64,000 nt of DNA, taken from positions 1 through 64,000 of the forward strand of contig WRAZ01000002.1 in NCBI GenBank assembly GCA_009779925.1, given 5' to 3'. Source of the stretch: Chitinivibrionia bacterium. Its GTDB lineage: Bacteria > Fibrobacterota > Chitinivibrionia > Chitinivibrionales > Chitinivibrionaceae. The notes under the pieces are model-generated. The model had not been told where the DNA came from. It saw nothing but the letters and a program-made list of their open reading frames with translations, and searched no databases. Below are positions 1 through 8,909 of this stretch, piece by piece. The stretch's first letter is position 1. Every line of letters begins with the position of its first letter. A program made the translations under genes and the position numbers.

Positions 1-268
1 ATTTCCCGGCTCGGTTTTGGATTACACGGTTGTTGCCGACAAGAAAATAACAGTAGCGGAAATTCTTTCGGCAGTTGAAAAACTGAAAGTGCAAAATATC
101 GTGAGAACAAGCGTAATAGACAATTTTGAAATGGACGAAAAAAAGGCAATAACTTTGCGCACCGAATTTTTAGACAAAGAAAACACACTATCACCCGAAT
201 TTTTAGAAAGCGCGCAAAAACAGATTTTGGACGGACTTGATAAAGCAGGGTTTCCGTTGAGAGCTTAA
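1..268 (+). CDS. pheT: Phenylalanyl-tRNA synthetase beta subunit, C-terminal end (partial)
   Basis: The gene enters from the left edge; frame 2 is open from base 2 to the TAA at 266-268, giving about 88 residues. The segment starts FPGSVLDYTVV and ends with EFLESAQKQILDGLDKAGFPLRA, the layout of the FDX-ACB anticodon-binding domain that ends bacterial PheT: a start like YPAVxRDLALVV, a central strand (here ITLRTEFLDKENTLS) and a final helix. In the family this domain contacts the tRNA-Phe anticodon in the alpha2-beta2 enzyme. It converges with the AI-2E-type gene six bases away. The match is by domain pattern only, since the catalytic part lies outside the window. Confidence 0.8.
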   Translation, partial: FPGSVLDYTVVADKKITVAEILSAVEKLKVQNIVRTSVIDNFEMDEKKAITLRTEFLDKENTLSPEFLESAQKQILDGLDKAGFPLRA

Positions 269-274
269 TAATGT

Positions 275-1507
275 CTAATCGTATATGGTTAGACTTAATT
301 TTTTCTCCCTCGTCTCCAAAAATTCGTCCATTACGGTTTTCAGGACGTTTACAACGGGAATTGCGAAAATCATTCCTGCTACGCCGCCGAGCGCGCCGCC
401 TACAGTTATCGCTATTATTACAATTATCGGGCTCAATTTAAAGGACGTTCCCATAATTCTGGGATTTATGAAATATCCGTCGAATTGCTGGGTTATGAGT
501 AGAATTATCGCCGTCAAAAGCGCGGTTTCCCATCCGTTGCTGAAGAAAGTAATGAAGACCGCGAGCATTGAGCCGAATATTGAGCCAAAATACGGAACAA
601 TGTTTGCCACGCCGAGCATAAGCCCCAAAACAAACGGATAGGGCGAGCCTAAAAAGAAAAATTGCGTTGTCGTTATGGTCGCAAGAATTAACGAATCGAG
701 AGACTGTCCCGTCAAAAATTTACGGAAACTGTCGTCAACCAAACGCACGTATTTAAGGGTTGCTTTTTGCTTTTCGCCCGAAGGTATAATTTTTATTACT
801 CTATGAAAAAACGCTTTTATTTTTTCATATTCCGCCAAAAAGTAAATCGCCGATATAATAGAAAGAATTACAAAAAATATTCCCGAAAAGAAATTTTGCG
901 CAATGCGAAGCCCGCCGCCCAAGTTTAGCTCAAAGTTTGTCCAAGGTCTTGTTTCCATAAGCGGGGCAATCATTTCGTTTATTCCGAGCTGTTCGGCGTA
1001 TGGAATATCCTTTATAAGATGAAGCCCCTGCTCGATGTATCCGGGCATAAGCTTTACAAGTTGCATAGCGTTTTCGTAAATCATAGGGATAAATCCGCGC
1101 AAACCAAAAACAAGCAAAAATATTAGCCCTACGCCTGTTATAAGGATGCTTATAACTCTTGCGAATTTTTCTATGTATCTCAATTTCCTCGACTTAATCA
1201 CACTTTTGATAATGCGTTCCAAAAACGAAACAGGGATATTTATACAGTAGGCAATCACAAATCCTAATATAAACGGGCTGAGAATTCCGACAATTCTGCC
1301 GATGGTTTGAGCAAGTTCGTCAAACGCAAACAGCAGTTTATACGCCAGCATAATGCTTACGACAAGAAGAAATATGCCGAAATATCTTTTGGTGTCGCTC
1401 AGCATGCGCAAAATCCAAAACCCTTTGGAGGCTTCGACCTTTTTGTCGGCGCAGTCGCAGTTGTTGCCGTTGTCTTTGTCTGCTTCATTTTGTCGGATTT
1501 CGCTCAT
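275..1507 (-). CDS. AI-2E family (PerM/YdiK-type) membrane transporter
   Basis: A 410-residue membrane protein with about eight hydrophobic segments: two near residues 40-95, one near 115-140, one near 205-225 and a dense group after 270. The segment PFVLGLMLGVANIVPYFGSIFG, the downstream QQFDGYFINPRIMG and the closing LSPIIVIIAITVGGALGGVAGMIFAIPV are hallmark signatures of the AI-2E transporter (formerly DUF20) family. Members are proposed exporters, including Na+/H+ antiport and autoinducer transport, but substrates are mostly unknown and none can be deduced here. The N-terminus has a cytosolic Cys-Asp-rich stretch (NNCDCADKK). It stands alone between convergent pheT and co-directional rlmN. 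Confidence 0.85.
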   Translation of the reverse strand: MSEIRQNEADKDNGNNCDCADKKVEASKGFWILRMLSDTKRYFGIFLLVVSIMLAYKLLFAFDELAQTIGRIVGILSPFILGFVIAYCINIPVSFLERIIKSVIKSRKLRYIEKFARVISILITGVGLIFLLVFGLRGFIPMIYENAMQLVKLMPGYIEQGLHLIKDIPYAEQLGINEMIAPLMETRPWTNFELNLGGGLRIAQNFFSGIFFVILSIISAIYFLAEYEKIKAFFHRVIKIIPSGEKQKATLKYVRLVDDSFRKFLTGQSLDSLILATITTTQFFFLGSPYPFVLGLMLGVANIVPYFGSIFGSMLAVFITFFSNGWETALLTAIILLITQQFDGYFINPRIMGTSFKLSPIIVIIAITVGGALGGVAGMIFAIPVVNVLKTVMDEFLETREKKLSLTIYD

Positions 1508-1635
1508 AAATTTATATGCTCCACGTAAAAAAAGTAAAGTTTTGCAGGCTTCCGTAATAAAATATATTATGCCGAACCTGCGCGCGAATAAAAAAGAGAA
1601 AATCGAATATTAAGATTTTTTCGCATACCTCGCCC

Positions 1636-2664
1636 TTACAAACTCCCCGCCAACTGCCCGCAAGCGCCGCCTATATCTTTGCCGCCGCTTCTGCGCACCA
1701 TCACCCGTATTCCCGCGTCGTAAATAATTTTTGTAAACGGCTCTATTCGCTCTTCGGGCGAGCAGGAAAGGTCGCAAGTGCAGTCGTTCAGCGGAATTAA
1801 ATTCAGTTTACAGGGAATGTCTTTTAGCATTTTTGCGAGGCGTTTTGCGTCGTCTTCGCTGTCATTTTTGCCAGAAATCATAACGTATTCAAACATTACG
1901 CTTCTGTCGCAATTCTCTGTGTATTCCTTTGAAATCTCTAAAAGTTGCGCAATAGGATACCTTTTGTTTATCGGCATAATTTTGCTTCGCTCCTCGTCGG
2001 TGGAAGCGTTAAGTGAAATCGCCAAATCTATTTGGATATTGCTTTTCATAAGTTTTCGTATGCTCGAAATCACTCCCGCGGTCGAAACCGTGATTTTTCG
2101 CGTTCCGATATTGAATATTTTTTGGTTGTGGATAGCCCAATATGCTTTTTCAAAATTATCGAAATTACTCAGCGCCTCGCCCATTCCCATAAACACAATA
2201 TTCGTGATTTTTTCGCCGAATTCTTTAAGATAATTATTAGCGATAACCAACTGATACAAAATTTCGCCCGAGGTCAAATTCCGCTTAAACTCCATTTTCG
2301 ACGTTTCGCAAAACACACAACCGAGCCTGCACCCGACTTGGCTCGACAAACACAACGTTCTCCTGTCTTTCACACACAAAATCACGCATTCGATTATCGC
2401 GCCGTCAAGCAGTTTAAGTGCAAATTTCACGGATTTATCAATGCTTGACACAAGCGTTTTTTCGATTTTCGCAGGAACAAATTCAAAAGTTTCGCCAAGT
2501 TTTTCCTGCAAATTCTGAGGAATATTCTTAATATCGCCCGCCGAATTCACTCCCGTCGGATAAATCGCGTCAAAAACCTGCTGCGCGCGATACTTTTTAT
2601 CGCCGATTTCAACAATTTTTTCTTGCAGTTCAGCAAGGTTAAGGTCGTAGATGTTTTGTTTCAT
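1636..2664 (-). CDS. rlmN: Dual-specificity 23S rRNA A2503 / tRNA A37 C2-methyltransferase RlmN
   Basis: A 342-residue radical-SAM methylase, normal family length. The radical-SAM cluster motif CxxxCxxC is seen as CRLGCVFC, preceded by LCLSSQVG and followed by SKMEFKRNLTSGEI, the RlmN signature. NIVFMGMGEALSNFDN (GMGEPL-type glycine motif), RKITVSTAGV and the C-terminal VMVRRSGGKDIGGACGQLAG, which holds the methyl-carrying Cys, are all present. The enzyme methylates C2 of adenosine 2503 in 23S rRNA and of adenosine 37 in some tRNAs. It is the last gene of the rpmF-side block, 154 bp after rpmF and beyond a terminator-like hairpin, so it probably has its own promoter. Confidence 0.95.
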   Translation of the reverse strand: MKQNIYDLNLAELQEKIVEIGDKKYRAQQVFDAIYPTGVNSAGDIKNIPQNLQEKLGETFEFVPAKIEKTLVSSIDKSVKFALKLLDGAIIECVILCVKDRRTLCLSSQVGCRLGCVFCETSKMEFKRNLTSGEILYQLVIANNYLKEFGEKITNIVFMGMGEALSNFDNFEKAYWAIHNQKIFNIGTRKITVSTAGVISSIRKLMKSNIQIDLAISLNASTDEERSKIMPINKRYPIAQLLEISKEYTENCDRSVMFEYVMISGKNDSEDDAKRLAKMLKDIPCKLNLIPLNDCTCDLSCSPEERIEPFTKIIYDAGIRVMVRRSGGKDIGGACGQLAGSL

Positions 2665-2774
2665 ATTTGATTTCCTTTGAGCGCGAAATTTTTATTTCTT
2701 CTCTTCAATTTGTCCTAAATTTTTTGCATTTTTTCTGCTTATCGCAGGCTAAACATTTACTATACGACAAAACA

Positions 2775-2793
2775 GGGGCAAAAAACTTGCCCC
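2775..2793 (-). terminator. Intrinsic terminator after rpmF
   Basis: A 7-bp GC-rich stem GGGGCAA/TTGCCCC with a short A/T loop lies 26 bp downstream of the rpmF stop. Read on the minus strand it is followed by TGTTTTG. It separates the rsmI-CNNM-yceD-rpmF run from rlmN. Confidence 0.6.
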
Positions 2794-2818
2794 GCAAATG
2801 TATTCTTGCCGGCGCTTA

Positions 2819-3001
2819 TCAATCTTCTTTGACTGAAAGCACTTGTTTTCCGTCGTAATATCCGCAAGACGGGCAAACACGGTGAGAAATTTTGTACTGC
2901 TTGCAATGCGAACAAACGCTCGGCATTTGAGCATTAAGCGCGTGATGCGAACGTCGCATATCTCTGCGCGAGGGTGATACTCTTCTCTTTGGAACCGCCA
3001 T
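2819..3001 (-). CDS. rpmF: 50S ribosomal protein L32
   Basis: A 60-residue protein starting MAVPKRRVSPSRRDMRRSHH, the conserved L32 N-terminus, followed by a zinc-binding pair of CxxC motifs (CSHCKQYKISHRVCPSCGYY). The length is typical for bacterial L32, and this is the zinc (C+) form. The gene lies 36 bp downstream of the DUF177 gene, the standard yceD-rpmF arrangement, and ends at an intrinsic terminator. Confidence 0.97.
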   Translation of the reverse strand: MAVPKRRVSPSRRDMRRSHHALNAQMPSVCSHCKQYKISHRVCPSCGYYDGKQVLSVKED

Positions 3002-3037
3002 TTTCTAACTCCTGTAAAACATTTTTTATTTTTCAAT

Positions 3038-3418
3038 TCAATTTAATTCGATACCCGCGCAATCCTCTTTACATAAGGGTTTCATCGGAACTTGCGTGAA
3101 AACCTCGTCGTAAATCGTTTGCGAAAAATCAATTTTTGTGTTTTCGCCCCTGTAAAAATAGCTGTCAAAATCGCCGATGACCGCCTCTTGCTTTTCGGGA
3201 ACTATAAAAAACTCGACTTTACCGCTTATCTCTTGCTCAAACTCTTCCAAACAACGCGAACATTCGCAGTTTATTTTAGTTCGATACTCGGCTGTGCAAG
3301 ATATTTTTTCACGGTTTCTCTGCGTTTCCAGCGTCAGCGCGACATCGCACTCGCCAAGTCGCAAAACCATCTCGGTAATTTGCCCGCCTTCGGGTATTTT
3401 TCTAATTTCCAAACACAT
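3038..3418 (-). CDS. yceD: DUF177 (YceD-type) protein
   Basis: About 126 residues. The centre carries CSRCLEEFEQEISGKVEFFIVPE, the CxRCL signature of DUF177/YceD; the C-terminus has the second conserved Cys pair (MKPLCKEDCAG). The family is linked to 23S rRNA accumulation and ribosome assembly and is nearly always next to rpmF, as here. I place the start at the ATG at 3418 (MCLEIRKIPEGG) rather than an upstream TTG nine codons earlier, because the conserved domain begins at that point and GCGGGA sits just upstream; this remains a judgement. Confidence 0.85.
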   Translation of the reverse strand: MCLEIRKIPEGGQITEMVLRLGECDVALTLETQRNREKISCTAEYRTKINCECSRCLEEFEQEISGKVEFFIVPEKQEAVIGDFDSYFYRGENTKIDFSQTIYDEVFTQVPMKPLCKEDCAGIELN

Positions 3419-3454
3419 AAGTCCCGCTAAAATAATAATTGCCAAAGCATTCTG

Positions 3455-4630
3455 TCAAGTTTGAGTGAAAAATGTGTTTTTTTGGATTTTTACTTTCAGC
3501 GCTTTTTTCGCGTCCGCCTCTATTATTTGATAGCTGAAGCCGCCCTGAGTTATGATTTCGCCGCTTTCGGGAATTTTGCCTGAAATTAAGCACAAAAGTC
3601 CGTTAAATGTCTTTGTTTCCGCGTGTTTGTCGAGTATTTCGGGCATTACCCATTCGTGATATTTCACCAATTCGTCGCTCCCCAAAAGCGTAATTTCGCT
3701 TAATGTTTGGGCTTTGTCGCGGCACAGTGCTTTCCAATATTTATATATGTCGTATCGACTTGCCGCTCCGTAAAATCCGCCGTATTCGTCGAGCAAAAGC
3801 ACGCAATCGTTGCCTGTCTGCAAAAAATAATTGTGCAAATCGCCTATGTTTTTTGTGTTTGGAAACCATTCGGGGACGAAAATTTTAACGGAGCCGTCAA
3901 ACGGACGATAAAGAAGATTTTTGATTTCATCGTTTTCTTCATAAAATATGGCGACTTCGTCGGGCAAAAGCGCGTTTTTGTCGGCAAAATCGCTAATAAT
4001 TTTTATCTCTTTTCGATTTCTGGCGATTTTTGAAACGCTCGCCTGCGTAATATCCAAAAAAGAGCTTATCATTTCGCCTGTACTTTTGCCGATTTTCTTG
4101 TTTGCGACCGCTTCTTCGACCGCAACGGAATATTCGTCGCTTGTCACAAAAGGATTGGGCATTTGAAGCAAATAACGGTAATTCATACGCAAAATATACA
4201 AGTTAAACGCGTCGATTTTCTTGAAAAACCCGTCGCCGAATTTCAGCACGACAACAATAATCGGCGCAACAAACCGAGCGACGGACATATAATTTCCCAC
4301 AGCGATAACTTTGGGCATAATTTCGCCGATAACCACGAGAATAACCGTAGTACTGATGAAAATTAAAGTCAAATTACTGCCGAAAACGCCGCCGAACAAT
4401 ACTTCCATACCCGAAATTGCCACAATATTTACAAAATTGTTTCCAAGAAGCAGAAAAACCAAAAACAAATTGCTTTTCATAAGGACTTCGTAAACTTTTC
4501 GCCCGCGCCCTTTATCGTTTTTGAGCGCCTCGTATTTTTCGCGCGAAATGGAGAAAATCGAGGTTTCCGAAAGCGCAAAAAACACCGAACACGTAAGCGC
4601 GATAATTACAATTACAAGCCAGATTATCAT
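3455..4630 (-). CDS. CNNM (DUF21) domain membrane protein, HlyC/CorC family
   Basis: A 391-residue protein starting MIIWLVIVIIALTCSVFFALSETSIFSISREKYEAL, the canonical CNNM/DUF21 beginning with its FALSETSI motif. Three further hydrophobic segments follow to about residue 130, then a cytosolic region (residues 200-310) at the position of the CBS pair, and a C-terminal segment with GGFSYQIIEADAKKALKVKIQK resembling the CorC_HlyC domain. Relatives act in divalent-cation (Mg2+/Co2+) homeostasis. The start ATG overlaps the rsmI stop by four bases, so the two are translationally coupled. Confidence 0.85.
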   Translation of the reverse strand: MIIWLVIVIIALTCSVFFALSETSIFSISREKYEALKNDKGRGRKVYEVLMKSNLFLVFLLLGNNFVNIVAISGMEVLFGGVFGSNLTLIFISTTVILVVIGEIMPKVIAVGNYMSVARFVAPIIVVVLKFGDGFFKKIDAFNLYILRMNYRYLLQMPNPFVTSDEYSVAVEEAVANKKIGKSTGEMISSFLDITQASVSKIARNRKEIKIISDFADKNALLPDEVAIFYEENDEIKNLLYRPFDGSVKIFVPEWFPNTKNIGDLHNYFLQTGNDCVLLLDEYGGFYGAASRYDIYKYWKALCRDKAQTLSEITLLGSDELVKYHEWVMPEILDKHAETKTFNGLLCLISGKIPESGEIITQGGFSYQIIEADAKKALKVKIQKNTFFTQT

Positions 4631-5373
4631 TCGTCATCCTCTGCTTCTATATCGCCGCTTCGATCGCTGAGCGAAGCCGAAGCGAACCCTAACAGTTGGG
4701 CGTTTATTCCGCCCGCATTAAACAACACTACAAATTCGCCTTTAGGAGTTCGTTTTTCAAAGGTTTTCAGGATTTCTTTGGGCGTTCCGCGGATAAATTC
4801 CTCGTAAATTTTGCTTAATTCCCGCGCAACAACCGTTGGAATATCGCCCAAAACCGCGTCCAATTCCTGCAAAACTTTCAGTATTCTATGCGGCGATTCG
4901 TAAAAAATCACCGTTCTTTTTTCGTCTTTGAAGCTCTCAAAAATCCTTGTGCGCTTTGCTGATTTCGGCGGTAAAAAGTTCTCGAAAATAAATCTTTCGC
5001 TGGGAAGTCCGCTTGCCACAAGCGCCGTAATAAACGCCGAAGCACCCGGAAGCGAGGTAATTTTTATGTCGTTCTTTATCGCCTCGCGCACAATATAAAA
5101 TGCGGGGTCGGCAATTCCCGGAGTTCCCGCGTCGGTTATGAGCGCGACGGATTTGTCGCCGTTTTTCATAAAATCGATAATGTTTTGGCTGACTTTCGCT
5201 TCGTTATGGTCGTGATAAGCCCACATCTTTACGTCGCTTCCGATGTGTTTCAGCAAAATCCCGCTGTTTCGCGTATCTTCGGCGATAATCAAATCGACTT
5301 CGCAGAGAACTTTTTTTGCGCGAATGGTTATGTCTTCGAGGTTTCCTATGGGAGTGGGGACGAGGTAGAGCAT
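4627..5373 (-). CDS. rsmI: 16S rRNA C1402 ribose 2'-O-methyltransferase RsmI
   Basis: A 248-residue tetrapyrrole-methylase-fold enzyme. It starts MLYLVPTPIGNLEDITIRAKKVL and carries IIAEDTRNSGILLKHIG, LITDAGTPGIADPAFYIVREAI, SLPGASAFITALVASGLPSERFIFENFLP and FYESPHRI, all diagnostic of RsmI. With RsmH the enzyme makes m4Cm1402 in the 16S decoding centre. It is followed by the CNNM gene with an ATGA overlap and preceded four bases upstream by the putative restriction endonuclease gene, so an R-M pair has been inserted into, or feeds into, this operon. Confidence 0.95.
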   Translation of the reverse strand: MLYLVPTPIGNLEDITIRAKKVLCEVDLIIAEDTRNSGILLKHIGSDVKMWAYHDHNEAKVSQNIIDFMKNGDKSVALITDAGTPGIADPAFYIVREAIKNDIKITSLPGASAFITALVASGLPSERFIFENFLPPKSAKRTRIFESFKDEKRTVIFYESPHRILKVLQELDAVLGDIPTVVARELSKIYEEFIRGTPKEILKTFEKRTPKGEFVVLFNAGGINAQLLGFASASLSDRSGDIEAEDDE

Positions 5374-5377
5374 TTAC

Positions 5378-6049
5378 CTATACCTTTTTGTATTCTTCTG
5401 ATGTAAGAAAACGTTCCAATTCTTCTATTGTAATAACAAAAGAGTTTTGGCAAGTTAGTTTTTTCAGACGTTCGATTTTTGTTTCGCTTCCTGTTTGAGC
5501 GTCTTTCTGCAAATAATATTTCCCGTCGCATATAGCAAGAAATATATGCTTTTTATAGTTATTGTCTCGCGCGTGCCTCAAAAACTCCTGAATATCTGCA
5601 TATTGGTTATCTTGCGCTCCACCTGAATCTTTTGTGTATTTGTGCGAAGCGAAAAACAAATAATCTCCAACTTTCCAAGCAAAATCGATAGATTTTGTGT
5701 CTTTCGATGCTTTGTCAAGAACATTACCGTCTAATAATTTGCCGTTTACTAAATAAAGCGCTTTTTTGCCACCTTGCGGAAGTGTTGCAAAGTCTTTTAC
5801 AACTGATAGTCTTTCAATATAATTCGCCGCAAGCTTTTGATACAAATTTTGCTTAGCAGGGTCTTTGGCAAACACACAACTAAATATCGGATCTTTTTTT
5901 ATCTTTTCTAATATTTCATCAAAAGAATATCCAAACTTGTCTGCCCAACTTTGAATTTTGAACTTCATATCGTCTGTATCTAACAGAAATAAAACTTCTT
6001 TCAAGTTTTTCACAAGCTGTTTTTTATATTCGCTCTCGTAATTTACCAT
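5378..6049 (-). CDS. Putative type II restriction endonuclease
   Basis: A 223-residue soluble protein with no signal peptide. I identify it mainly by position: it begins one base after the stop of an N6-adenine DNA methyltransferase, in the same orientation. The segment SIDFAWKVGDYLFFASHKYTKDSGGAQDNQYADIQEF has a strand-rich centre with acidic and Lys residues that could form a PD-(D/E)xK-like site, and SGGAQDNQ looks like a strongly conserved core. I cannot name the restriction specificity. The alternative is an unrelated accessory protein of a solitary methylase. Confidence 0.55.
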   Translation of the reverse strand: MVNYESEYKKQLVKNLKEVLFLLDTDDMKFKIQSWADKFGYSFDEILEKIKKDPIFSCVFAKDPAKQNLYQKLAANYIERLSVVKDFATLPQGGKKALYLVNGKLLDGNVLDKASKDTKSIDFAWKVGDYLFFASHKYTKDSGGAQDNQYADIQEFLRHARDNNYKKHIFLAICDGKYYLQKDAQTGSETKIERLKKLTCQNSFVITIEELERFLTSEEYKKV

Positions 6050-6050
6050 T

Positions 6051-6995
6051 TCACGCTGCCTCCGCTATTAGTGAGCGAGCCATTGAAAAATCAAGACGTC
6101 TTCTGAATTTTCCGTCTTTTCTTGTCCCCTTAAACGGCGTAAGAAAAACATCGGCTGTATCTGTCCGAAATTTGTTGAGATTTGTGTTTAATTTTTTTAT
6201 AAGTGAATTTATATTTCTTGTTTTTATCGAAATTCTGGTTATACTTCTTGAGGAAAACCCGACTCTTTCGGGAGAAATATCTTCGCCTTTTACAAACTTT
6301 ATAGATGCTTCAACGGTGTTATCAATAGCTATTAAGCCAAGTTTGCCGCTTTTGTCGTTAAATTTTAAGTCAGAAAAATCACAACATTGCGGCAGTTTTT
6401 GTTCCAAATCATTTAAAAAACCAATAAAAAATTGCCCGTCATAAATTTTTATTGGTCTTGTTTCATTGCAAAACAAAGCAAGGCATACGGGGTGCTCGGT
6501 ATCGTCAAACATTTTTGACGGCAATAAAACATAATGCGACAATCGGTTTCTGAAAAGCCCTGAATTAAGAAAGGATGCAGGAATTATTGCGCCAACGTTT
6601 TCGCTATTTTCCAAGCATTTTGATAGAGAATATTTATATAAATCGTCATATTCCGTATTTGGATAACTCAGATTTCTTCGAGTAGCCGAATTTTTGGCAA
6701 GATACGGAGGATTTGTTATGCAAACATTGTATCCTTTTGGGAAATCAAGCAATGTGTTACGAAAAATTACGGCTTCATTTTTTGGTTCAATATCAAAAGA
6801 TGCGAAATTTTTACAAACATTCATTTTTTTCAGCATTTTTATAAGATTATTCGCTCCCGCAAACGGCTCTAATATCGTCTGATTTTGAAAATCGCAAATT
6901 TCACACCACTCTCTGAAAGCGGCATTTTCAAACGGATTATTTTGTGTAAAATATTGTCCGTTCATTCGCTTGTTCTTTGCGTCAAATTCAATCAT
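6051..6995 (-). CDS. Type II N6-adenine DNA methyltransferase
   Basis: A 314-residue Rossmann-fold DNA methylase. Motif I is ILEPFAGANNLIKML (SAM binding, about residues 41-55), an acidic motif II follows (FASFDIEPKN), and the catalytic motif IV is NVCITNPPYLAKNSATRR (NPPY, about 91-108), so the product is N6-methyladenine in the gamma-class order of M.TaqI and Eco57I relatives. The C-terminal 120 residues are the likely target-recognition part. It is one base upstream of the putative nuclease, forming a compact R-M operon whose methylase is made first, an order that protects the host. Confidence 0.85.
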   Translation of the reverse strand: MIEFDAKNKRMNGQYFTQNNPFENAAFREWCEICDFQNQTILEPFAGANNLIKMLKKMNVCKNFASFDIEPKNEAVIFRNTLLDFPKGYNVCITNPPYLAKNSATRRNLSYPNTEYDDLYKYSLSKCLENSENVGAIIPASFLNSGLFRNRLSHYVLLPSKMFDDTEHPVCLALFCNETRPIKIYDGQFFIGFLNDLEQKLPQCCDFSDLKFNDKSGKLGLIAIDNTVEASIKFVKGEDISPERVGFSSRSITRISIKTRNINSLIKKLNTNLNKFRTDTADVFLTPFKGTRKDGKFRRRLDFSMARSLIAEAA

Positions 6996-7102
6996 AAGTG
7001 TTTCCTGTTCCCCTTGTATTTATTCATATAAAATAATTTATTTCTGTTGTCAAATGCAAGATTTACAAAACTTTATCTTTTTTCAACAAAACAATACACC
7101 CC

Positions 7103-8788
7103 TCAACACTCCAACTCAAAATGCGTGGTCTCGTAATACTGATTGCCTAATTTCCGTAGCATTTCCTCTACCACGCCAAAATCTCCGTCTATCGATACCG
7201 CCAAAAAGCCTCTGTCGCCTCGCTCGCCTAATTGCAGGTCTATGATGTTTATTTTGCGTGAAGCGAGCGCCGAAAGTAAAATTAAAAGAACGCCGGGTTT
7301 GTTTTTTATTACCGCCAAAATCATTTGTTTTCCTAAGGGGATGGGCAGTTTTACGCCGTCAACTTCCAAAAGGTAGTGTTTGCATTTTTTTACAGGCGGA
7401 GCGTTAAGTTTTTTGCCGAATTCTATCGAAAGAAAATTGTCTTTTCCTGTGCCTTTTACGAATTCTATTGCGTTTTTAATGCCTTTTTCGTCGCCCGAAA
7501 CCGTCAAAAACGCCTCCGCTATACCGCCCGACTTGGAATTTACAAAGGCGGTTTTCACGTTTATGCCCTCGCTGGCGAGCATATTAAACAAAATCGACAA
7601 AACTCCGGGCTTGTCGTAATGCCGCGATAAAATCCCGACCTCGTTTTCGTCGTAAATTTCGGGAAAATCCTCGCCAATCATTATGCTTTTGCATTCTCTT
7701 CTTGTCCGAATTGCCGAAAGATTGCCCAAAGATGTCGCGCCGTCGTAAAGTTTTATGAAATCCGCGTATTTTCCGCCAAACGCAAAACGAGGAATGCGCC
7801 CCAAATTGCTTACGGGAAACCGTCGATTGAGTATTTGTATGCTCAAATTAAGCGCGTCGTAGTTGTCTATGTCTTCGCTGTCTTTATACGAAAACGGGCG
7901 TATTTCGGGAATTCTGCGCGAAAAACTGACGTATTGGCTATAACCCGCCTGTTTTGCGTAGTCAATCGCCTTGTCGTAAAGTTGCCCGTAGTCGTTTATG
8001 GCGTGGGTGTCGGAGCCGATTGCAATGGGGATTTTAAGCGTTTTTGCACGCTTGAGAACGGACAAATTCGGATAAATCCCACAGCCCTTTTTTAAGCCCG
8101 CAAGATTAAGGTCGAGCGCCAAATTGTTCTCGCTTATCATTTCCAAAAGCGTTCTCAGGCGGTCGGCTACAATATTGTCGCCGTTATCGATTTCGGTAAA
8201 ATCTTTCGGCAAATCGACATAAAGTTTCGGTAAATCCAAGTGTCCGACCACGTCAATCATATCGGACGAATACGAGACCATTTCTATAATTTCTTCAAAA
8301 TATTGCGCCCAATAGTTTTCGAGATTTCCGCGCATTTTCAGCAGTTTTTGCGTTTCCTCGATTGAGCCGTCGTAGGGAATTCCTTCCTTTGAAAAATGCA
8401 CCGAGCCGATAATAAAATCCGCGTCGGGAACAAGCAAAACCTTGCTTCTGTTCCATTGCAGTCCTAATTTTGTGCCCATCCATTCGAGTTCTATTCCGTA
8501 GCGGATGTTTATTTTTGAGGCGTATTTTTCTCGTAAATCCGAGATTTTTTGCGCATAATTCTGGTATGCTTCGCTCCCGCGCACAAATTTAATGTTTGTG
8601 GTTTCTTCGCTGAGATAGCGAAATTTCGTAAGTCGCGGCGTGTGAATTATGAATGTTATATTCGGATGCTTCATAGAAATCGCTTTTTCGATTATCGCTT
8701 CAATGTCGTCAATCCCGTGCGAAACAAGGTCGTTTTCCGTCCCTGTATGAACTCCGTGCGTTTCCCAAATAAATTCTTTATTTTGCAT
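7103..8788 (-). CDS. PHP-domain phosphoesterase fused to two ACT domains
   Basis: About 561 residues from the ATG at 8788, which has GGAGA nine bases upstream; a longer reading to 8893 runs back into a terminator hairpin and is unlikely. Residues 1 to about 290 form a PHP metallophosphoesterase like histidinol phosphatase HisK, with metal-ligand segments THGVHTG, IGSVHFSKEG, VVGHLDLPK and AIGSDTHA. Two ACT domains follow, one beginning HYDKPGVLSILFNMLASEGINV and one beginning ILAVIKNKPGVLLILLSAL. ACT domains usually bind amino acids, so the protein looks like an amino-acid-responsive phosphatase, possibly of histidine or serine metabolism. Substrate and ligand are inference. Confidence 0.7.
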   Translation of the reverse strand: MQNKEFIWETHGVHTGTENDLVSHGIDDIEAIIEKAISMKHPNITFIIHTPRLTKFRYLSEETTNIKFVRGSEAYQNYAQKISDLREKYASKINIRYGIELEWMGTKLGLQWNRSKVLLVPDADFIIGSVHFSKEGIPYDGSIEETQKLLKMRGNLENYWAQYFEEIIEMVSYSSDMIDVVGHLDLPKLYVDLPKDFTEIDNGDNIVADRLRTLLEMISENNLALDLNLAGLKKGCGIYPNLSVLKRAKTLKIPIAIGSDTHAINDYGQLYDKAIDYAKQAGYSQYVSFSRRIPEIRPFSYKDSEDIDNYDALNLSIQILNRRFPVSNLGRIPRFAFGGKYADFIKLYDGATSLGNLSAIRTRRECKSIMIGEDFPEIYDENEVGILSRHYDKPGVLSILFNMLASEGINVKTAFVNSKSGGIAEAFLTVSGDEKGIKNAIEFVKGTGKDNFLSIEFGKKLNAPPVKKCKHYLLEVDGVKLPIPLGKQMILAVIKNKPGVLLILLSALASRKINIIDLQLGERGDRGFLAVSIDGDFGVVEEMLRKLGNQYYETTHFELEC

Positions 8789-8862
8789 ATATTTCTCCGT
8801 TTTTTGGCGACGGTCGCCACCCTTTTTGCAGTAAAATAATATTTGCGCAAACCTCATACAAA

Positions 8863-8888
8863 AAAAGGACAGATTGCTCTGTCCTTTT
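8863..8888 (-). terminator. Intrinsic terminator after the ORF6N remnant
   Basis: An 11-bp stem AAAAGGACAGA/TCTGTCCTTTT closed by the loop TTGC, followed on the minus strand by a T tract. Its flanking A and T runs make it potentially bidirectional. It is nearly identical in design to the hairpin at 9320-9345, differing by two compensating base pairs. Confidence 0.8.
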
Positions 8889-8909
8889 ATCAAAAAAAAT
8901 TATTATGCC

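Noticed and set aside
8788-8893. N-terminal extension of the PHP-ACT protein to 8893
   Set aside because: The extra residues are encoded by a terminator hairpin and unrelated spacer, while a good GGAGA site precedes the ATG at 8788.
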